A DNA stretch of 64,000 nucleotides from Typhlomys cinereus (GCA_023101885.1 JALPQD010000241.1:682001-746000); one strand, 5' to 3'. Positions 1 through 11,201 are shown, numbered from the stretch's first letter. Made by a program: numbers and translations. Notes: generated by a model from the letters alone, not told the origin.

Positions 1-75
1 CTTGGTTATATAGTCAGTTCCAGGCCAGCCTTGGACAAGTGAAGCCCTATCTTAATTAAAAAAAAAAAAAGAGAG
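1..75 (+). repeat. B1 SINE, 3' part
   Basis: The window opens inside a B1 (7SL-derived) SINE. It has the CCAGGCCAGCC core and a B1-like end (GAAGCCCTATCTTAATT), followed by an A-rich then GA-rich tail. The 5' half lies outside the window. Confidence 0.6.
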
Positions 76-371
76 AGAGAAAAAGTAAGCAGAAAAGAAA
101 CTCATCAAAATGTAAGGCTGGTCATTTTTATAAAATTACCTAAGCAATAAAATAAATGAAAGATTTTATTTTTTTCTTAACTACTGATGGTAGAACAACT
201 GCTGTCTGTATCTTAAGACTGTAGGTACAAACTCCAAACAGGCTATGTAAAAATTAAAATAAAACTCTAAGTAATAAACATTGGAAACACACCTTATATC
301 GGATAACAACCACATCAAGTAAAAGCTTCACTGAAGTTCAACTTCACTAAAATTAAACCATTTTGTTTTTC
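76..371. other. AT-rich stretch, no gene seen
   Basis: Unassigned AT-rich DNA between the B1 tail and the first L1 fragment. No open frame, RNA-like structure or recognisable repeat was seen. Confidence 0.5.
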
Positions 372-379
372 AAAAAAGA

Positions 380-1501
380 CATCTATACAATGGAGTACTA
401 CTCAGCCATCAAAAATGATGAATTACTGGAATTTGCTGGGAAATGGATGTCATTAGAAAGAATTATATTAAGTGAAGTATCCCAAACCCAGAAAATTAAG
501 CGCCGTATGTACTCCCTAATAGGTGGCTCCTAGTACCAAACTCACCCAGCCCACATTGAGACACTCAAAAGTAAACCTATGTAACACAGTAATTGCAAGG
601 ATTATGAACAAGAGAGATGGGTTAGGAGGGCCACACCAGAAACAAGGAGAGAGGAGACCATGTTACAGCAGAGAAAATAGGCCTCCATCAAGGTCTGCAA
701 GTAAGTAATGAGAAACCTGGTTAAGTTCACAGACGTTCTTTCCTGATCTCACCAGAAGGGGAGGGCATATAGTCTAGCAGATAAAAAGTAATCATTTTGC
801 AAATGGGTGATGGACCCCTCCCTCAGTGAGGTTTCCTACTCTTATTACATCTACCCTTGAATGTGCTATTACAACAAGACTCCAGTTTAACAGCTTTTTG
901 TCTCTGGCCAGGGGGTGACATACAGTGCCCAGCAGAATGGAGTGAAGGGAATTGCAGGAGCAGCAAAACTGCAAAAGAAAATCAACAAACCACAATCCAG
1001 AACTTCAGAGACTCTATATCAATCACATAGAACTAGGCCAGCCTAATCTCTCCCCATCCTGGAGCTCAGGGACATTTGCGGAAGAGGGGGCGGTAAGATT
1101 GTAAGAGCAAAAGGATGGGAGGAGCAACGATTTGCAAGATTCTCAACAATAGTTGGGGCCAAAGCAATCATAATGGGACTTTGCATGCCCTGCGCAATGT
1201 CCAGTGCACTGTTGCCCTCATAAAGTCTAGCATCTGTTAAGGGCACCGAGACCCTTGGAGGCAAGGGATTGACAGCCATAGTAGTGATCTTATGCTTAAG
1301 GGGAACAAGAGAAAGGGCTTATGGAAATGCCACTGGGTCCTTATATGTCATCGGAGAGGAGGACCCAGTGGAGAGTTAGGCGTACACAATAAAGGACTCT
1401 CTGGGAATTGGGGGGGAGGCACTGGGGGAAGGGGAGGGGGAGGAGGGGGGAGGGAGGGAACTGGTAAAAAATTTTAAAATGTATAATTAAATTTTTAATA
1501 A
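380..1501 (+). mobile_element. 5'-truncated LINE-1 (L1-E): end of ORF2 plus 3' UTR
   Basis: The fragment begins about 50 codons before the ORF2 stop; the frame encodes the L1 C-terminal signature YTMEYYSAIKNDELLEF. It then runs through the roughly 1-kb 3' UTR, with a G-rich polypurine tract at about 1409-1461, to an A-rich end at about 1500. It lines up with the 3' UTRs of the two long copies at 2869-3913 and 25445-26489. AAAAAAGAC occurs at 372-380 and again at 1502-1510, a possible short TSD, although it is low complexity. It is an ordinary 5'-truncated retrotransposition product with no coding capacity. Confidence 0.9.
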
Positions 1502-1510
1502 AAAAAAGAC

Positions 1511-2236
1511 CATGGAAACAATTAACAGCACAAGTTATGGAATGAAAGAAAATCATGGCAAAGTGCACACATGATGATACATTTTAACCAAATGAAATCA
1601 TCACAAATGGGAAATGAAAACACAAACAACCTGATGTGGAACAAGAAAGACTTTGAAGAGACCCAGTGTCTAAGAAGTTGTGAAGAGGACAAAACAGCCT
1701 GTGGAAGTCTGCGTTGCAGTGTCTGTCATCAGGGGAGAGCCAATTAGCTGAACTATGATGTCACTGCACATACATTAGCATGCTAAAGTAATGAAGACTG
1801 ATGGTGCTACAGGCTAGTGAGATCCAGACACCTGAGGATTTCAATAATTGCAGGTAAGAGCAAAAATGGCACCACCAGGAGGAAATCATTAGGCACTTTC
1901 TCATCAGGTTTGACTTCACCTTCCATCTAAATCAGTCATACCTTTTCCAGGTATTTCCCCAGAAGCAGGAAGGCTTTTGAAGGAATGTTTATAGCAGCTT
2001 TTCCACAATCTAAACCCAGGTATCCTGCAAACCCCTGTCAATTATAACAAAAAAACACCACGCAGCTACCTGTGCAAAAGAATGCTTCTATAGTACCAAG
2101 TGGCCCACACCAAATCATGCAGCAGTAAGAATAGACATTCATGAAAATCCTCTTTTGGTAAATTAAATTTGAGATGGGTGTTTTCATTTGCATATCTATA
2201 AAAGACAAAATATTCAAATTTGACAAAAGGCAAGCA
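1511..2236. other. Unassigned intergenic DNA
   Basis: No gene or clear repeat was recognised between two L1 3' fragments. Short open frames here have stops nearby and no family resemblance that I can see. Confidence 0.5.
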
Positions 2237-2428
2237 GAGGAGAGACTGGCATGCACATTAAAGATTCTCCAGGGATTGGGGGGGAGGCACTGGCACATGT
2301 GGAGGGAGGGTAAGGGGAGGGGGAGCAGGGGGGTCGGGGGGAGGAGGAGGGAGGAAGGGAACTGGTGTACCTACTAAGTTTGTATGAGCGGAAATAATAA
2401 TAAAAAATGTTTAAAAAAAAAAAAAAAC
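2237..2428 (+). mobile_element. LINE-1 3' end fragment (L1-F)
   Basis: About 190 bp of the L1 3' terminus: the G-rich polypurine tract (2276-2362), the conserved GAACTGGTGTACCTA block, AAGTTTGTATGAG and an AATAATAATAAAAAATG end with an A tail. It is the most heavily 5'-truncated copy here. An imperfect TSD (around CAAGCAGAGG and CAAGTGCAGG) is possible but not convincing. Confidence 0.85.
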
Positions 2429-2856
2429 AAGTGCAGGTGATCAGCCAGGGTTAGAAACAGGTAAAAGTATTCCATACAATTTTAGTGACACTGGTAGTTT
2501 CATAAGTGCATATATCTGTTTAATCTTAGCAAGTTACAAGCCATATCTGTCTAATCTTACCAAGTTATGCACTTTAAGTTGATTGTGTTTTTGTATCAAT
2601 TATGTCTCCATGCACTTGAAAAATATTATACTAATTAAAAAATAGCCTACTTTGGAAAACAAACATAATGTCACTGTACGCATTGCAACACAATTATATG
2701 TACGACCAATAAGTACAGAAAAACTGTTTTGTAAAATTAGTCCTCAAGGAAGGCAAATTAAGTTTACAGTAGCTAAAATTAACACTGAATGATGAGCTGA
2801 ACTAACCTGCTTATCTGGATTTGTACATAAATATTCTTTTCCTAAATGGAAACTTA
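2429..2856. other. Unassigned AT-rich DNA
   Basis: AT-rich DNA flanking L1-A on its 3' side. No gene or recognised repeat was seen. Confidence 0.5.
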
Positions 2857-2868
2857 CAAAATTCAGTT
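2857..2868. repeat. TSD of L1-A, 3' side
   Basis: CAAAATTCAGTT matches 8733-8744 exactly and brackets the L1. Confidence 0.85.
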
Positions 2869-3913
2869 TTTTTAATATACATTTTTTATTATTATTTCTG
2901 CTCATACAAACTTAATAGGTACACCAGTTCCCTCCCTCCCTCCTGCTCACCCCGAACCCACTGCTCCCCCTCCCCTCACCCCTCTCTCCCCATCCCCCCG
3001 TCCTCCCGACCAATTCCCAGAGTCCTTTCTTGTGCATGCCTGACTCTCCTCTGGGCCCTCCTCTCCGATGACATACAAAAACCCAGTGGCATTTCCCTGA
3101 ACCCTTTCCCGTGTTCCCCTTAAGCATAGGAACACTACTGTGGCTGTCAATACCTTGCCTCCAAGGATCTTGGTGCCTTTAGCAGATGCTAGACTTTGTG
3201 AGGTCAATAGTGTGTTGGACATTGCACCGGGCATGCAATGTCCAATTATGATTGCTTCGGCCCTAACTTGTGTGGAGTATCTTGCAAATCATTGCTCCTT
3301 CCATCCTTTTGCTCTTACAATCTCACCGCCCCCTCTTCTGCAAATGTCCCTGAGCTTCAGGATGGGGAGAGATTAGTTTGGCCTACTTCTAGGTGGTTGA
3401 TATAGAGTCTCTGAAGTTCTGGATAGTGGTTTGTTGATTTTCTTTTGCAGTTTTGCTGCTCCTGCAATGCCCTTCCCTCCATCCTGCTGGACACTGTATG
3501 TCACCCCCTGGCCAGAGACAAAAAGCTGTTAATCTGGAGTCTTGTTATAAGAGCACATTCAAAGGTAGATGTAATAAAAGTAGGAGAACTCAGTGAGGGA
3601 GGGGTCAATCACCCATTTGCAAAATGGTTACTTTTTATCTGCCAAACTATATGCCCTCCACTTCTGGTGAGATCATACCCCTTCAGTTGTACATGATCAG
3701 GAACAAATGTCTGTGAACTTAACCAGATGTCACATTACTTACTTGCATTCCTTGATGGAGGCCTATTTTCTCTGCTGTAACAAGGTCACTTCTCTCGTTG
3801 TTTCTGGTGTGGCCCTCCAACCCCATCCCTCCTGTTCACATTCCTTGCAATTACTGTAGGAATTATATAGATTTACCTTTGAGTGTCTCTAGGTGGGCTG
3901 GGTGGGTTTGGTA

Positions 3914-6831
3914 CTAGGAGCCACCTATTAGAGAGTACATACGGCGCTTAATTTTCTGGGTCTGGGACATTTCACTTAATATAATTGTTTCTAATGACAT
4001 CCATTTCCCGACAAATTCCAGTAATTCATCATTTTTGATGACTGAGTAGTACTCCATTGTATAGATGTACCACATTTTCTTTATCGATTTGTCAACTGTT
4101 CGACATTTGGGTTGATTCCATGACTTTCCTATTGTAAAGAGTGCCACTATGAACATGGTCGTACTTGTGCTATCGAGGTGAACCTCTGCTGCATGGAATA
4201 ACATTCCCAAAAGTGGAATCGCAGGGTCATATGGCATTTCAATCTTTAATTTCTTTAAGAATCTCCAGACGGCTCACCAGAGTGGTTGTATGAGCCTGCA
4301 TTCCCACCAGCAATGTAGGAGATTTTCCTTTTCTCCACATCCTCTCCAGCATTTGTTTTTGTTTGTATTGTGGATTTTTGCCATCCTGACAGGGGTGAGA
4401 TGATATCTCAGGGAAGTTTTGATTTGCATTTCCCTGATGGCTAAAGAAGTGGAGTATTTTTTCAGATATTTGTTAGACATTTTAATTTAATCCCTGGTAA
4501 AGTTTCTTTTAAGATCCAGGGCCCATTTTTTAATTGGGCCATTGGGTTCCTTGGTGTTTAGTTTTCTAAGTTCTTTGTGCACTCTGGACAGTAGAGCTCT
4601 GTCAGATATGTGATTAGTGAAGATTTTCTCCCATTCTGTGGGTTGCCTTTGAGCTCGTGTTACAATCTCTTTACCTGAACAGAAGCTCTTTAATTTCACA
4701 AGATTCCAACTGTTGAGAGTTGATAGCAGTGACTGTGCCATTGGATGTCTGTTTAGGAACTGTTGGCCTAGTCCAATCAGCTCGAGGGAGTTCCCTATCC
4801 ATTCAACTATGGTTTCTATAGTCTCTGGCCAAGTGGTGAGAGTGGACAGCCTTGTCTAGTTCCTGATCAAAGTGGGAATGCTTCCAATTGTTCCCCATTG
4901 AGCATAATCCTTGCTGTGGGCTTGTTGTATACAGCTTTTATTATATTGATAAAGGTTCCTTCCATTCCTACTGTCTCTAGCGTTTTGATCATAAAAGGCT
5001 TTTAGATATTGTCAAAAGCTTTTTCTGCATCTATCAAGAGTATCATGTGGTCTTGGACTTTGGACTGGTTTACATGATGAATTACATTTATTGATTTGTG
5101 TATGTTGAACCAACCTTGTGTGCCAGGGATGAAGCCTACTTGGTCCCCGTGAATGATCTTTTTGATATGTTTTTGAATCTGATTTGCTAAAACTTTGTTG
5201 AGAATCTTTGCGTCTGTGTTCATCAATGAGATCGGCCTATAGTTTTCTTTTTTAAGTGAATCTTTATTAGGTTTTGGGATTAAGACGATATTAGCTTCAT
5301 AGAAGGAATTTGGTAGTGTTCCTTTCTTTGCTATTTGACAGAACAGTTTAAGGAGTATTGGTGTTATTAACTCCTTAAATGTCTGGTAGAACTCTGTGCT
5401 GAATCCATCTGGTCCAGGACATTTTTTGGTGGGAAGATTTGAGATTACTTCTTCAATTTCCTTATATGTTATAGGACTATTTAAATAATTCCCAACTTCC
5501 TGATTCAATTTAGGTAGCTTGTGTTTACTTAGAAATTCATCCATCTCTTTTGTGTTGTCAAACTTCATAGAGTATAAGTTTTTGAAATATGATGTTATAA
5601 TTCTCTGGATTTCTTGGGTATCAGTAGTGATAACTCCATGTTCATTTCTAATTTTGTTAATTTGGGTTTTCTGTCTCTTGCTTTTGGTTAATTTATCTAG
5701 GGGTGTATCAATCTTATTGATTTTTTCAATGAACCAGCTTTTTGAATGGTTGATTTTTTCTATCGTTTTCTTAATCTCGATTTCAGATATTTCTCCCCTT
5801 ATTTTGCTAATCTCCTCTCTTCTGCTACTTTTGGGATCCGATTGCTCTAGTTTCTCTAAAGCTTTAAGCTGCATTGTGAAGTTGTTTATTTCTGATGTTT
5901 CCATTTTTTTGATGTAGGCATTAAGAGCTATGGACTTACCTCTTAGAACAGCTTTCATTGTGTCCCAGAGATTTTGGTAAGTTGTATTTTCGTTATCATT
6001 CACTTTCAGGAAATCTTGAATTTCCTTTTTAATTTCTTCCTGAATCCAGTTCTCATTCAGCATCATATTGTTATGTTTCTAGGAGTTAGTGTATTTTCTC
6101 TTGTTCGATGTGTTGTGGATGTCCAGCTTTAGGCCGTGGTGGTCTGATAGGGCACAGGTTAGAATTTCAACTTCATTGCATATGTGTAGATTCGTTTTGT
6201 GGCCCAATATGTGATCTAGTTTGGAGAAAGTTCCGTGTGCTGCTGAGAAAAATGTGTATTCTTTGGTGCATGGGTGAAAAGTTCGATAGAGATCTATAAG
6301 GTCCATTTATTTCTTTAAGGGTTTGATTAAGTTCCAAAGTGTCTCTGTTAAGCTTTTGACCTGTTGATCTATCCCATGTTGAGAGGGCGGTGTTGAAGTC
6401 CCCAAGAATTATCGTTTGGGGATTGATTTCTTGCTTTAGACGCTGTAGGGTTTTCTTAATGAATGTGGAGGGGCCCGTATTGGGTACATATATGTTCAGT
6501 ATTGTGAAGTCTTCCTGGTGAATTGTACCTGTGACTAAAATGTAGTATCCATCCGTGTCTCTTATAATTTTCTTTGGTTTGAAGTCTACTTTGTCTGATA
6601 GCATAATGGCTACCCCTGCCTGTTTCTGCTTTCATTTGCTTGTAGAATTGTTGACCAGCCTTTTATTTTTACAGCGTGCTTATCTTTTGTGGTGAGATGG
6701 GTTTCCTGCAGGCAGCAGATTGATGGATTGTGATTTTTAATCCAAGTTTGTAATCTGTATCTCTTGATCGTTGAGTTAATTCCATTAACATTTGGTGTTA
6801 TAATGGAGAAACTATTTTTAATTCCAGACAT
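3914..6831 (-). pseudogene. L1-A ORF2 (endonuclease / reverse transcriptase), broken
   Basis: ORF2 encodes an apurinic-type endonuclease, a reverse transcriptase and a Cys-rich C-terminus. The start (MSGIKNSF) is at 6831, immediately followed by the endonuclease block; [12 protein letters not shown] near 6120 is the conserved SDH end of that domain. Breaks visible in order: a frameshift at about 6610; a frameshift at about 6305; a stop in place of Trp at about 6076 (TNS then stop, where L1-B reads TNSWKLNN); a long open stretch of 354 residues (6066-5002) covering the linker and early RT motifs ([20 protein letters not shown]); and a nonsense codon at about 5002 after [10 protein letters not shown] deletion of about 0.9 kb at about 4833 then joins the RT core [10 protein letters not shown] block to a distant C-terminal segment, so the FADD catalytic motif is absent. 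The Cys-rich region ([18 protein letters not shown]) and the terminal YTMEYYSVIKNDELLEF survive at 4480-3914. Confidence 0.9.
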
Positions 6832-6850
6832 TTATTATGTTTATTGGTTT

Positions 6851-7980
6851 TTATAAGTATATTGCTTCGCTTTTAATGGTGTTATACTTGCCTTCTGCTC
6901 TCCTGGATGTGCCTGTTTTTTTTTTTTCACGCTTGAGTATCATTTCTAGCATTTTTTGAAGTCTTGGTTTGGTGGACATGTATCCATTCAAGTTTTCTTT
7001 GTGCAGGAAGATTTTTCTTTCTCCCTCGATCATGACGGATAGTTTTTCAGGGTAAATCAGCCTGGGTTGACATTTTTGCTCATTCAATACTTGAAGTGTG
7101 TCTCTCCAAGCTCTTCTTGCTTTTATTGTTTCAACTGAGAAGTCATTTGTTATTTTAATAGGTTTACCTTTAAAAGTGACTTGTTTTTTCTCCCTTGAAG
7201 CTCTCAGCACCAGTTCTTTATCTTGAATGTGGAGTGTTTTAACTGTTATTTGCCGTGGCGTGCTTCTGTTTTGGTTGTATCTGTTTGGGGTGTGGAAAGC
7301 CTCTTGTATATGGATGGGCCTCTCTTTTTTTAGATGAGGAAAGTTTTCCTTGATGATCATTTGAACAATTTCCTCAGGGGTGGTATTTGAGATTCTTGTT
7401 CTGGTATTCCATGAATGTGTATGTTAGGCTTCTTAAGGGTGTCCCATATCTCTTAAATGTTCCTCTCCAGTATCTTTTTGGCTTTAACCATCTCTTCCAT
7501 TGAGCTGGTTAATTCTCCCACTTTGTCTTCAAGATCTGAAATTCTATTTTCTGCCTCATTTGTTCTGCTGATAAGACTCTCTGTTGAGTTTTGGGTTGAC
7601 GATAACTAGTCTTTTTGTTCAATTTTAAACTGTGCCTGAGACTGTTTTAACTGCTCTATGCCTATTTTTGTTTCTTGAACTGTTTTTCTCAACTCCTCCA
7701 AGTGCCTGTTGTGTTCCTGTTCAACCTGTTCAAAATGGTTGATACGGTTGTTTAACTCTTCTAGGATTTCCTCTTTCATAGTATTAATCATGGTAATGAT
7801 CATACTCTGAAAGTCGTTTTGTTGGGTCTGGCTTTCATGGTTATTTTCTGTGAATTTGTTCTGGTCAGAATCCCTCATTATGGGTTTGATTCTTTCGGTG
7901 GGAGATTGGTCTTCTTGGGTTTTGTTTCTCCTGCATCTGTACTTTGACTTGGGCATTGTCGTTTTATTTTTTAGGACCAT
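6851..7980 (-). pseudogene. L1-A ORF1 (RNA-binding protein), broken
   Basis: ORF1p is the L1 nucleic-acid chaperone. Two open pieces remain. Positions 7980-7606 hold a basic N-terminus (MPKSKYRCRRNKTQ) and a coiled-coil-like heptad stretch (LNNRINHFEQ to IGIEQLKQSQ). Positions 7360-6851 hold the end of the RRM (ENFPHLKKERP) and the C-terminal domain (KQVTFKGKPIKI, RAWRDTLQVLNEQKCQPRL). A stop lies at about 7604 and the 7605-7361 segment is shifted in frame. The order coiled coil, RRM, CTD is that of mammalian L1 ORF1. The start could be 7980 (MVLKNK) or the downstream MPKSK; the latter better resembles mouse ORF1. Confidence 0.88.
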
Positions 7981-8732
7981 TCACTTTCTGTGTGTTTTTC
8001 ACTGAACTAATGTAGTTGGTATTGTTACACTTGCCAGTTATTATTAGTGCTTGCCTTGGATTGGTTATGTTTGTGTATTGTTATTGTTATATCCTAGATG
8101 AGGCTATTAGGCTGTTAGTACATCAGTTAAGTCAGGTTAAGTAACCAGGGGGTGAATATTAGTATGGTAGTGCACTTTTATTCATTTAGTATCTTGGTGA
8201 TATGTGAGGGTGAGTGGTATACTCCCTGGAGTTGTATGTTTTTGGGGTGGCTGTATGAAGAAGTTGATCTACATCAATTGATACTAGAAAGGATCAGTAA
8301 GGTGAAAGAAACAAAAAAGGTTTACTTATCTTTGAGCTGGATGTGAGGAATCTTGCCCACGTGATATAATGATTGTAGTGGAGTCCAGATGTATGGCCCG
8401 TGTTCCCTTTGTTCCTTAGAGTTTTGCTTGAGTTTCCTTTGGACTCTATTGAATTCTGAGTAGCAGTGTTTCTTCCATGGACCACGTGCGTAGGTCCCCG
8501 GTGGGCCGCAGAGGCAGAGTGTCTGATGTTGATGGCAGAATTCTTAACCTGGGACCTGGGGGGGCGGAGACACACGGGGGCGGGGAGGACATGAGGGGCT
8601 GGGGTCCGGGGTGGGGTCCAAGCAAAGCCGGAGGTCGCCTGGGTGCTCGCCAGGAGACCAGGGGTGGGGGGCTGGGCTGGGATGGGCTCTCTTACTCACT
8701 CACCTGGGGAGCTGGCGTGCGGCATGAAGGGC
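7981..8732 (-). promoter_or_regulatory. L1-A 5' UTR (internal promoter region)
   Basis: About 750 bp upstream of ORF1. Its distal 250 bp is GC-rich with several CpGs, unlike its surroundings. The same sequence precedes ORF1 in L1-B. In the L1 family the 5' UTR holds the internal Pol II promoter; that role is inferred from family knowledge. No tandem monomers of the mouse Tf/A type are visible. Confidence 0.6.
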
Positions 8733-8744
8733 CAAAATTCAGTT
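8733..8744. repeat. TSD of L1-A, 5' side
   Basis: Exact partner of 2857-2868. It abuts the first bases of the L1 5' UTR, so this copy is complete or almost complete at its 5' end. Confidence 0.85.
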
Positions 8745-9270
8745 GTTTATCAACTAACTACTAGTCATGGAAACTTTGGTAACAAATAGAACTCAGAAGT
8801 ACAAAGTAATAGCCTACAATACAATCACACAGATTAAAACACTATATAAAAAATAATATAAGAGTAGGTGAAAATTCAGAACACAGTTCTGCAGGATGAG
8901 GGCTAAAAGAGGGATTACAAAATTAAATATCACATAAAATATTTTAGGAACAATGTACAGATCTGTACCTTAATTATGTGTATGCAGATGCCCCTTGTCT
9001 TTTGACAGGCTATGTCCTTAAATCCCATGCTAATTTCAGAATAATATTTCATGTATTTTACCTGTCAAACATCAAAAATTAGCCAAATGATAGTTCTTAG
9101 CTGACAGAGAAAACACTTCAAACGTGACCTGATTTTCCATTAAACACATTATGAATATGTCTAATATTTATTATATGTAACAAACAGAAAGGGGTATGGA
9201 ATACTTTCACACCCTTGCAAAGTTAAAAATTCTGAGGTAAAACCATCTTGAGTCAATACACACATGTTTA
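8745..9270. other. Unassigned AT-rich DNA
   Basis: Nothing recognisable between L1-A and the next SINE. Confidence 0.5.
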
Positions 9271-9285
9271 AAAAAGGTGATAAAG

Positions 9286-9586
9286 GGCTGGAGAGATGGC
9301 TTAGGAGTTAAGACTCTGACTTGCAAGCAGAAAATCCTGAGTTCAGATTACAGGTCCCACATAAAAATGACAGGTGGAAATGGCAGCTGTGCACACTTTC
9401 GGCCCTGGTGGGTGGAACCTGGGAAGTGCCAGAGTGATGCAAAAAGGGGTAGAAAAAAAATCCAGGATGCTTCCTGAAGTATCCTTGGTCCCTCATAAGG
9501 ACACACAGTGCCCTATGACACACACACACACAATCCCCCGCCACACACACACACTCACTCACTCAATAAATAAATAAATACTTTTA
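9286..9586 (+). repeat. B2-superfamily SINE with (CA)n tail
   Basis: It starts GGCTGGAGAGATGGCTTAGG, the tRNA-related head with an A-box-like GATGGCTTAGG, and a diverged B box follows at about 9340-9352. A unique middle carries the CCCTGGTGGGTGGAACCTGGGAA block, and the tail is CA-rich ending in AATAAATAAATAAATA. The flanks AAAAAGGTGATAAAG (9271-9285) and AAAAACGGTGATAAAG (9586-9601) form the TSD with one extra base. Confidence 0.85.
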
Positions 9587-9710
9587 AAAACGGTGATAAA
9601 GTGTATACCTTAATGTGTATCCTTATCTCTCAGTAAAGTTGAGTTTAAATAGACTCAAAAGAGTGATAGACAAAAACAGAAAAGGTCATAGAACATCTAA
9701 AAGGCTTCAA

Positions 9711-9711
9711 A

Positions 9712-9757
<46 letters not shown>
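9711..9757. repeat. (CA)n microsatellite
   Basis: An uninterrupted CA dinucleotide run of about 23 units. It has no visible SINE body directly upstream. Confidence 0.95.
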
Positions 9758-9758
<1 letters not shown>

Positions 9759-9984
9759 CATCTGTGTATCTGCTTGTCTGTCTTTCTGTCAGATTGTCTG
9801 TGTCTGTTTAACTATGTGTGTCTTTGCATCATTCTATCAGCAGTGCTTGCAGCACCAAAATTAAAAAGAGAATAAAACACAAGCTAATAACTATCAATAT
9901 TTTATAATGCAACAAAATAAAACATACAAACAAATCTTAAATGTTTTGAAATTATAAAACTTTAACATATCTGACAATTAAAAG

Positions 9985-10385
9985 CTCACATTTTTATTTT
10001 TTATTATTTTTGAAAATGCTTCTTCCCATTTTTCCTAACTAGTCCCTATCCTACCCTCATGTCCTTCCTTCCTTCCTTCCTTCCTTCCTTCCTTCCTTCC
10101 TTCCTTCCTTCCTTCCTTCCTTCATTCCTTCTTCCTTCCTCTTCCTCCTCTTTCTTCCTTTTTGTTCTTTCATTTTTTCTTGCAGGTCCTATGATGTCAG
10201 TCACAGCTACTGTGTTTATAACTGAAATGCCTACGTAGTATCCAGAGGAAAGTGCTCTGCAGCACTCTACTCATGCTTATATTCCCATAGTCCTCCCAAC
10301 CCTTCTTCAACATAGTTCCCCAGACTTGAAGATGGTGACAATTGGGTCCCAATTGGGGTTAAGCATTCAGTGAAACTGTATACTT
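9985..10385 (-). mobile_element. Older rodent L1 3' UTR, interrupted by (TTCC)n
   Basis: The stretch begins with a T-rich end and a pyrimidine-rich block, then reads CAGTCACAGCTACTGTG and a block with GTGCTCTGCAGCACTC. That order resembles the 3' UTR of older murine L1 (Lx-type) in reverse orientation as I remember it. It is much more diverged than L1-A or L1-B. Confidence 0.5.
10063..10122. repeat. (TTCC)n microsatellite
   Basis: About 15 tandem TTCC units in the pyrimidine-rich part of the old L1 3' UTR. Confidence 0.95.
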
Positions 10386-10514
10386 TAAAAAGTTTAAAAT
10401 CATCCATTTTTTTGGTTAGTAAGTATAGGACCACACAATTGAATATAAATTCTTCATGATAATATGCCACTTTGAAAGCAGTAGTTTTTTTTTTTCCTAG
10501 TTTTTGGAAAGCAT

Positions 10515-10530
10515 GAAAAATAACACCACA
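10515..10530. repeat. TSD of the PABPC4 retrocopy, 5' side
   Basis: GAAAAATAACACCACA is repeated exactly at 11202-11217, directly after the pseudogene poly(A). Confidence 0.92.
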
Positions 10531-11201
10531 CATGCAGCCCCTGCAGGCCTCTCAGCCTGCCGTCCACGTGCAGGGACAGGAACCCCTGAGGGTCTTCATG
10601 CTGGCCGCAGCACCTCCCTAGGAGCAGAAGCAGATGCTGGGGGAACGTTCGTTCCCGCTTAGCCAGACGGTGCACGCAAACCTGGCCGGGAAGATGCTGC
10701 TGGAGATTGACAACTCGGAGCTGCTGCACATGCTGAAGTCTCTCGAGTCGTTCCGCTCCAAGGTGGACGAAGGCGTGGCCGTGCTACAGGCTCATCACGC
10801 CAAGAATGAAGCCACCCAGAAGATGGGTGCTGCTGCTGCTGCCACCTCTTAGACAAGGACAATGAGTCAAAAGCCAAATAACCTCTTGTGGAACTCACCT
10901 CAAGGCCTGGAGACATCTGGCTTGTCCTATGGACCTCAACACCAGGAACCACAAGTTGTAAATCAAATAGGTCATTTTGTATCAAAAGGTCAATTATGAA
11001 GCACCCAGAATTTTCAGTTATAAGAATATATGTTCTGGGTTCTGCTGTGGCCTAGACCCTGTTAACTTTTTTTTCTATTGTGGATTTTGATTCCCTCCCT
11101 CCCCAGAAAAATTGGTTTTGATGTACCCAAGTCTTAAGTTTCTCAATAAAGGAAAAAAAAAAAAAACTCCATAAAAATGTTCATCTAAAAAAAAAAAAAA
11201 A
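10531..11201 (+). pseudogene. PABPC4: Processed pseudogene of PABPC4, 5'-truncated (MLLE domain and 3' UTR)
   Basis: PABPC4 is a cytoplasmic poly(A)-binding protein; its C-terminal MLLE domain binds PAM2 motifs of partners such as PAIP1/2. The retained frame runs from a VHVQGQEPL segment through [24 protein letters not shown] and [17 protein letters not shown] to an AAAAATS end and a stop at 10850-10852. The AHHAK and AATS ending fits PABPC4; PABPC1 ends differently. Lesions: a CAG-to-TAG stop at 10619-10621 and a loss of three codons (Ile-Thr-Gly in the parent) at about 10693. A roughly 300-bp 3' UTR follows, with AATAAA at 11145-11150 and two A runs (11153-11166 and 11187-11201). There are no introns, there is a poly(A), and a perfect 16-bp TSD brackets the copy, so it is an L1-mediated processed copy. 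It has no full protein or promoter and is presumably not functional. Confidence 0.93.

Larger units (their letters stand above)
2869..8732 (-). mobile_element. Nearly full-length LINE-1 (L1-A) with internal ORF2 deletion
   Basis: This is a minus-strand non-LTR retrotransposon. From its own 5' end it carries a GC-rich 5' UTR (about 8732-7981), an ORF1 remnant (7980-6851), an ORF2 remnant (6831-3914), a 3' UTR with a G-rich tract (3913-2900) and a terminal A tail (poly-T at about 2865-2890 on the plus strand). The 12-bp direct repeats CAAAATTCAGTT at 2857-2868 and 8733-8744 are the TSDs and fix both ends. Compared with L1-B, about 0.9 kb of ORF2 is missing, with the junction at about 4833. Several nonsense and frameshift changes show it is dead. 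Confidence 0.95.

Noticed and set aside
1043..1279. A repeated open frame of about 78 codons antisense to the L1 3' UTR (also at 3140-3376 and 25988-26224).
   Set aside because: It recurs because the L1 3' UTR is repeated, and the coding differences look neutral. There is no family match or expression signal. A dN/dS test over many genomic copies could reopen it.
2947..3234. Overlapping open frames of Gly/Arg/Pro-rich protein in the G-rich tracts (also 46426-46722, 1292-1477).
   Set aside because: These are products of the L1 polypurine tract; low complexity, not genes.
5519..5917. A 132-codon open frame on the plus strand, hydrophobic and apparently membrane-like.
   Set aside because: It is the exact antisense of L1-A ORF2 (T-rich because ORF2 is A-rich). 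Similar antisense frames appear over L1-B (22944-22612, 23961-23701, 24252-23977).
9615..9875. Cys/Val or His/Thr-repeat open frames over CA/TG microsatellites (also 11075-11680, 19568-19958, 21297-21619, 61288-61470).
   Set aside because: They are translations of dinucleotide repeats and SINE bodies.
10531..11201. Assignment of the pseudogene to PABPC1.
   Set aside because: The ending (AHHAK, then AAATS and stop) and the 3' UTR do not fit PABPC1; PABPC4 fits better.
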